Source: Bradysia coprophila
Lineage: Eukaryota; Arthropoda; Insecta; Diptera; Sciaridae
Length of the DNA: 64,000 bases
Direction: 5' to 3'
Assembly (NCBI RefSeq): GCF_014529535.1
Contig: NW_023503493.1
Location: 21,608,001-21,672,000, forward strand
Shown one piece after another: positions 58,757-64,000 of this stretch. Each line of letters starts with the position of its first letter. Position 1 is the stretch's first letter. Under the pieces are notes generated by a model. It did no database searches, had not been told where the DNA came from, and worked only from the letters and a program-made list of their open reading frames with translations. The position numbers and the translations under genes are program-made.

Positions 58757-58784
58757 GTTCCAAATCAAAAAGACATACTCTACA
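58757..58784. repeat. internal 28-bp inverted repeat, right
   Basis: Exact reverse complement of 54743-54770. It lies 371 bp past the end of the transposase extension. Confidence 0.85.
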
Positions 58785-58802
58785 CTTTGATTGAAAATGT
58801 AT

Positions 58803-59481
58803 GAAATGTTATGAAAAACGTTAATGTCTGTAACCGTTTTTTTCTTGTGGGCAGGATAACTCGAGTAATTCTTAACCAATTTCAACAATTTTTTTTTAAT
58901 CGATGTGGAATTAAATTGTCGAGGCTAAGTTCGAAGATGAGCCATGTGGGATTAAGAATCTGGAAGTTATTCCAGAAAAACCTGATTTTACACTGTTGAT
59001 AACTTCTCTATTAAATACGATACGATTACTTTGATGAAATTTGATTTTTTTTGGATGTGTGTGTAAATCATGTGAATTTGTTTTCGCCAACGATTGATAT
59101 TAGAATTTATGGTAGACTATCAACTTGATAGTTGACTATCAACTTGTGAAATGTTATGAAAAACGTTAAATGTCTGTAACCGTTTGTTCTTGTGGGCAGG
59201 ATAACTCGAGTAATTCTTAACCAATTTCAACAAATTTTTTTTTATCGATGTGGAATTAAATTGTCGAGGCTAAGTTCGAAGATGAGCCATGTGGGATTAA
59301 GAATCTGGAAGTTATTCCAGGAAAACCTGATTTTACACTGTTGATAATTTCTCTATTAAATACGATACGATTGCTTTGGTGAAATTTGATTTTTTTAGGG
59401 TGTGTGTAAATCATTTGAATTTGTTTTCGCCAACGAATTATATTAGAATTGATGGTATACAATCAACTTGATAATTGACTA
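58803..59481 (+). repeat. two tandem 345-bp units inside the transposon
   Basis: Copy 1 about 58803-59143 and copy 2 about 59147-59481, highly similar, each from TGAAATGTTATGAAAAACGT through AGGATAACTCGAGTAATTCT and GAGCCATGTGGGATTAAGAA to a GACTATCAACTTGATAG tract. Diverged third and fourth copies of the first 200 bp lie at 59806-60000 and 60778-60950. Confidence 0.85.
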
Positions 59482-59575
59482 TCAAATTTGACAGTTGACT
59501 ATCAACTTGCTTGATAGTTGACTATCAAATTCGACAGTTGACTATCAAATTTGATAGTTGGCTATTTGAATATCA
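59482..59575. repeat. TTGATAGTTGACTATCAA microsatellite-like tract
   Basis: Repeated GATAGTTGACTATCAA, a near-palindromic 16-17-bp unit with single-base variants, at least four copies. A related direct array of GATAGTTGACTAACAAATCT occupies 61115-61225 (about six units). Confidence 0.8.
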
Positions 59576-60139
59576 ATTATGAATTTATGTATAAAAAGAA
59601 CGCATTAGCTATGTCTTTTGTCACTCCAGAATCATCTTATAAAGAGTACACATCGATCTAATGATCTATGATCTAATACCATAAAATGTTTGTCGCCTAA
59701 CAATGTACAATTATCAAAAATTAAAAAGTATCACATTTTTGTTTTATGTGTGTTTTACCTATTGAAAACGAAAATGTGATACTTTTTAATTTTTGATAAT
59801 TGTATGAAATGTGAAGAAAAACGTAATTGTTTGTAACCTATTTTTTTTTTGTCACCACGATAACTTGAGTAATTCATAACCGATTTTGATGATTTTTTTT
59901 TAATCGACGAGGAATGGGATTCCTGAGGCTAAGTTCGACGATAAGCTATGTGTGATCAACGCTTCGGAAGTTATGCCAAAAAATAGAAATGTAATAAATG
60001 AACAATATAGTTGATTTTCGATAATTGGTATTTGATAATTGCTATTTTATATTTTATTAATTAACAAGCAGCATATACCTAAAATTACATATACACTACA
60101 GTGAGTATATAGTATTACAAAAGTCAAGCAATTCTAACA

Positions 60140-60690
60140 TTAGACAACTTCGACGAGTTACGGTATCGTAATGCAATATTAGACAGCTCGGACGAGCGAT
60201 AAGTTTGATATTAGATCAAACCTAATATTGGACAACTCTGACGAGTGTGAAGTTTGCGGCCCGAGCGAAGCGAGGGTCGTAATTCACACGAGTTGCAGTA
60301 TCGTATTGCAATATTAGACAGCTCGGACGAACGTTAAGTTTGCGGCCAAAGCAAACCAAACATTAGACAACTACGACGACTGAAGTTTGCGGAGCGAAGC
60401 CTGGGTTGTAATTCACACGAGTTGCGGTATCGTATTGCAATATTAGACAGCTCGGACGAGCGAGAAGTTTGCGATTAGACTAAAACTTATTATTAGACAA
60501 CTCTGACGAGTGTGAAGTTTGCGGCCCGAGCGAAGCGAGGGTCGTAATTCACAAGAGTTGCAGTGTCGTATTGCAATATTAGACAGCTCGGACGAGCGAT
60601 AAGTTTGCGGCCAAAGCAAACCAAACATTAGACAACTACGACGACTAAAGTTTGTGGAGCGAAGCGAGGGTTGTAATTCACACGAGCTGC
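60140..60690 (+). repeat. 265-bp tandem units with CAATATTAGACAGCTCGGAC
   Basis: Two copies of a unit of about 265 bp. CAATATTAGACAGCTCGGAC occurs at about 60174, 60309, 60438 and 60574, alternating with CGGCCCGAGCGAAGCGAGGG and CAAACATTAGACAACTACGA words. Each unit itself looks like a doubled smaller unit. Confidence 0.8.
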
Positions 60691-61299
60691 GGTTATTCCC
60701 TTGACTGAAAGTCAGGGTCTTACACCAGAAAATACCGAAATATGTGGGTAACAAAAAAGTTTACTGTGCTTGAAAATGTATGAAATGGCATGAAAAACGT
60801 TTAATCTGGGTAACAAAAAATCGTTCAAGGCACGATTTTTTTTTAAATATATGGAAGTAAAATACCAACGCTAAGTTCGAAGATGGGCTATGTGGGACGA
60901 AGGATCTGGAAGCTATGCCATAAAAACAGGATTTTACACTGTTGATTATAGCCTCAATCGAAAAAGATTACTTTGATGAAATTTGAATTTGTTGCGTAGT
61001 GTGTGTAAATCGTATAAGTATGTTTTCGATGATGTGCATGAAACAAATAGGAAGAAAAATTTCGTCAGTACATGCCCAGCCTCTAACCGGTAAACATCTC
61101 TTGTTAGTGAACTGCTAACAACTTGATAGTTGACTAACAAATTTGATAGTTGACTAACAAATCTGATAGTTGACTAACAAATCTGATAGTTGACTAACAA
61201 ATCTGATAGTTGACTAACAAAAATCCGTCTACTAAATACCAAAGAAAGATGTTTTTACTGTCTTACGGCAGAAAAATGCCTGCTTTCAAATGAAATGTG

Positions 61300-61410
61300 G
61301 TACATGTCGCGAGAAGGCGTTTTGTTCGTTCCTAGGGAATTCATCCTTCTACGAAATGTAATGAGAAGGCGTTTTGTTCGTTCCCAGGGAATTCATCCTT
61401 CTACGAAATG
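61300..61410 (-). repeat. doubled unit of the CCTTTACG/GGATGAATTC family
   Basis: GAGAAGGCGTTTTGTTCGTT followed by CCYAGGGAATTCATCCTTCT occurs twice in tandem (60-bp period). It is inverted relative to the 38.0-kb copies. Confidence 0.8.
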
Positions 61411-61841
61411 GGTTTTTTTTAAATTTTTTACCAAAGTGAAAAGGCCTCTCATCGTTCCATATTCGTTAAACTTCGCATCTACTCTGATTCAATTCGACAA
61501 AATGGCAATCAAACAGAATAATACATAGCTCATACGAGTTTGATTGGTTGATTGAAAATCTTGCTGCAAATTTATAAGAAACATAAGAACTCAAAGATCA
61601 TTCGGTCTTACGTTCAAAGATTTTTTGAAGAATTTTGTTGTAATGTATAGAGTAATCGATATATTAATGTTCTAAATTTGACAATTTTTTTAGGAATACA
61701 GCATATGTAAAAATAAATTAGGATCAAATGTAGGCATTTGTATCAGTGATGCTTCGGAAGTTCAACAATGAAAATGATCAAAAAGATATTGAAAAAAATT
61801 ATCAGTCAAGGGACCTGACCCGCCCAAAAGGTGGGACCTAG

Positions 61842-62066
61842 TTTTTTAGCTTAAAATGTATTCCCAGGTTCTGACAATGCGAAACCTTCAATTTTAAGCG
61901 TTTTCTAAGCTAATTTACAACATTAAATACATCAAAATTTGAAAATGTAAAGAGACGTAGCCACTGGCTCTAGAACTTGTCAACAGTACGTAAATTAGCT
62001 TAGAAAACGCTTAAAATTGAAGGTTTCGCATTGTCAGAACCTGGGAATACATTTTAAGCTAAAAAA
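61842..62066. mobile_element. 225-bp element with perfect 76-bp inverted arms
   Basis: Arms 61842-61917 and 61991-62066 are exact reverse complements (start TTTTTTAGCTTAAAATGTAT), separated by 73 bp. The element sits exactly where the right TIR of the large transposon would continue into the CCCTTGACTGA words that follow the left TIR. It therefore appears to be a later insertion at the TIR's inner edge. Confidence 0.85.
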
Positions 62067-62606
62067 TTATTGATTTGAGGTAATTCGACTTTCGCCACCA
62101 ATATTCCATGTACCAAAAACACAACTTTTTGTCAGATAAATATCAAATTTAGGCGTCCCACTTCAAATCAGATGTTGTATTTGACTCACAGCGGTCCATT
62201 TAGCATATTTAAAGTTTAATTTACATTTTTGCACATTTTCATCAAATTTTGTGGCGAGATTAAAGTCTCAAAATCACCATCGGGGAACTTTGACGATCAG
62301 TCATGAACTCAAAAAATATTTTTTAGACTTGATCTTTTTTATAAAATAATCTGTGAAGCCTGGAGATTATATTACCATGTTGACTCAACTTTTTATGTAC
62401 ACTGAGCCCACCGTAAAAAATCGATATATGTGACGTGGACCGAAAACGACGAAATTTTCAAAAATCGATCTGGCGGCAGCGCAAAATCAGTTTGAAAAAA
62501 AAAATTTCTTCCATAAAATGATCAGATTGACCAGCTGAGTGGATTTCCGGCTGAGCCTTAACAGAACTAATACATTTTGTAAAACCGCTACACCCTATTA
62601 TACACT

Positions 62607-63346
62607 TTACCGTCAACATAATAAAAATGGCTAAACAAGGACATAATCTACTAAAGTGTTATCTACTAAAGGAGATAATCTACTATAATGGAAGAGAAGA
62701 ACTAGTTCAACTAGTATTGTGATAGAAGTCTTTATAAAAGAAACACAAACAAATTGGTTTTCATTGAAGGAAAAGCGTACTTCCCGCGATGTCCGATGTT
62801 AAATTTTTAAATTTACTGGTTTTAACATACATTTCTCTGTATAACAGAACTCAGATTAGAATTAATTCCTCATTTTCGTCGTTTCCGAAAGAATAATTAG
62901 CTTTAAGAGGAATATACACATGGCTAAATTGATGCCTACATGAATCGCAAAATTGTTATTATTTGATGATATTTTTAGGCTGTTCGATTTTCTGTTTATT
63001 TCATTTTTTGAAAGATTTTTAAACACTTTAAAACTGGAAAGGATAAAATGCGGTTTTATTATTATATCATGGTAACCTTGTTAGCGGAAATATTTTCGCC
63101 ACAAATTTGGTTACCGGGAAATCAAATCTTTGTCGAACAAACCACTGGGAAATGTATGAACTGGTAACTCCGTTCCAGATTTTTGTTTACTGGTGAATTT
63201 TGACTCAGTTGGGAAGATAGCATTATTTCCATTCCCGTACGTAATTGAAAAAAGGAAATTTAGTTCTTCATCTGATGGATTTTAATTAATGAACAGTGAA
63301 AATGAATGTTACAAAAGAAAATTGCATTTTGTGATTTTAGAATCCT
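62607..63346. other. flank between transposon and troponin C
   Basis: AT-rich, no gene or clear repeat recognised. Confidence 0.45.
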
Positions 63347-63352
63347 TTTATT
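63347..63352 (-). terminator. poly(A) signal of troponin C
   Basis: TTTATT on the plus strand reads AATAAA on the minus strand, about 50 bp after the stop codon at 63402. Confidence 0.6.
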
Positions 63353-63401
63353 CAATTATGTTTTGTTGTCGGGACACATATCGAACTAGGTGTTAAAGCA
63401 A

Positions 63402-63956
63402 TTAATCGCCAGTCATCATCTCCATAAATTCTAAGTAAAAAAATAATAATAATTTGAGTTGGAGATCGCATTTATGTATTTGTAGTGAATAACTTTACCA
63501 TCGAAATCTACGGTTCCAGATCCATCAGTATCAATTTCAGCAATGATACCGTCTAAATCAGCATTGTTCAATTTGTCATCAAGAGCTGCGAGAATTTCTT
63601 TCAATGTGCTGAAATTGTAAAAATAAAACCGATACCTTAACACCCGAAAACAATTAACCGTCTGAAACACAGCGGACGTCAGTGAAATTTAGTCTTAGCA
63701 AAAGTGGTGATACTCGTTTATATCGGTGAAATAGTTAGCTGATAAACTGTTGACGCATCATGCCTCAATTTCACTGACTCCCATGGTATGCATTGTAAAA
63801 ACAGGAATAATTAGAAGTCTTAAATAAAAGCTTTTCGTTGCTCTTGATAATAGAAATGTTAGGGTTTAGGATTTAGATACTTCTTAAGTGCATTTACCTG
63901 GTTGTAATGTAACCATTTCCTTCTCGGTCGTACAATCTGAAAGCTTCTTTAAGTTC
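63402..63956 (-). CDS. TpnC: troponin C, C-terminal exons (partial)
   Basis: Three exons are visible (63956-63898, 63608-63499, 63430-63402); the gene continues beyond the right edge, so the N-terminal lobe is missing here. The exons join in frame to [51 protein letters not shown] and MEMMTGD before TAA. EF-hand IV ([12 protein letters not shown]) has all calcium ligands. EF-hand III ([12 protein letters not shown]) lacks the Glu at position 12, as is usual for insect troponin C site III. Of the insect isoforms the text is closest to what I remember of Drosophila TpnC41C. The protein is the calcium sensor of the thin-filament troponin complex in muscle. The terminal exon of 29 nt after EFM is split by a short intron. 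Confidence 0.93.
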
Positions 63957-64000
63957 CTAGAAAGGAAATAGAAAAGCAAAAGTTTAATTTTCTTGTTTAG

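Larger units (their letters stand above)
54138..62606. mobile_element. 8.45-kb pogo/Tigger/jerky-type DNA transposon
   Basis: Left and right ends are inverted copies of about 540 bp (54148-54686 and 62067-62596). They start AGGGTGTAGCGGTTTT and contain CGGCTGAGCCTTA, GATCTGGCGGCAGC and ATCACCATCGGGGAACTTTG words. Both sides are flanked by ATTATACACT (54138-54147, 62597-62606), a possible 10-bp target duplication. Alternatively the termini start GGGTGTAGC with TA on each side, which would fit a pogo/Tc1-type element. A transposase gene occupies 55351-57978 and the right half is repeat-filled. Few mismatches between the long TIRs suggest recent activity. Confidence 0.88.

Overview
The window is eukaryotic nuclear DNA, AT-rich, with short introns (most 55-120 bp, canonical GT-AG), AATAAA poly(A) signals and very many small inverted-repeat DNA transposons. 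The conserved genes (Spt20 with insect-style polyQ/polyN tails, Fgop2/SIKE, Hip1, and a troponin C close to what I remember of Drosophila TpnC41C) point to an arthropod, most likely an insect and perhaps a lower dipteran. The genus cannot be read from the sequence. A glycine-triplet secreted protein resembling springtail antifreeze proteins leaves Collembola as a weaker alternative.

Layout. 1-2130: non-genic, one MITE-like inverted repeat. 2134-3606 (+): five-exon glycine-rich secreted protein with a TATA box. 4666-6484 (-): seven-exon secreted protein of unknown family. 6485-16230: no convincing gene; palindromic repeats, a nested transposon at 11-12.3 kb, a 91-bp direct-repeat pair at 12.6/13.7 kb and a 202-bp MITE at 14.4 kb. 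17088-24483 (-): nine-exon Spt20 (SAGA subunit), whose N-terminal exons lie across a 2.6-kb intron. 27695-28537 (+): Fgop2/SIKE-type STRIPAK coiled-coil protein. 30861-34352 (+): twelve-exon secreted protein with a VWA-like domain, convergent with a single-exon coiled-coil gene at 34593-35822 (-). 37.6-39.1 kb: foldback-like element built of a short palindromic motif. 41132-45922 (+): fifteen-exon Hip1. 46.6-53.2 kb: stacked foldback-like elements and MITEs. 54138-62606: an 8.45-kb DNA transposon with about 540-bp terminal inverted repeats, a four-exon pogo/Tigger/jerky-type DDD transposase and a satellite-like right half. 63402-63956 (-): last three exons of troponin C, running off the right edge.

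The host genes have unrelated housekeeping or tissue roles (transcription co-activation, STRIPAK signalling, clathrin/actin endocytosis, muscle calcium switch) and form no functional cluster. All gene models were spliced by eye; exon phases were checked arithmetically and each complete model gives an open frame from ATG to stop. The most unusual content is the glycine-triplet secreted protein and the set of inverted-repeat elements whose arms are made of different short iterated motifs.
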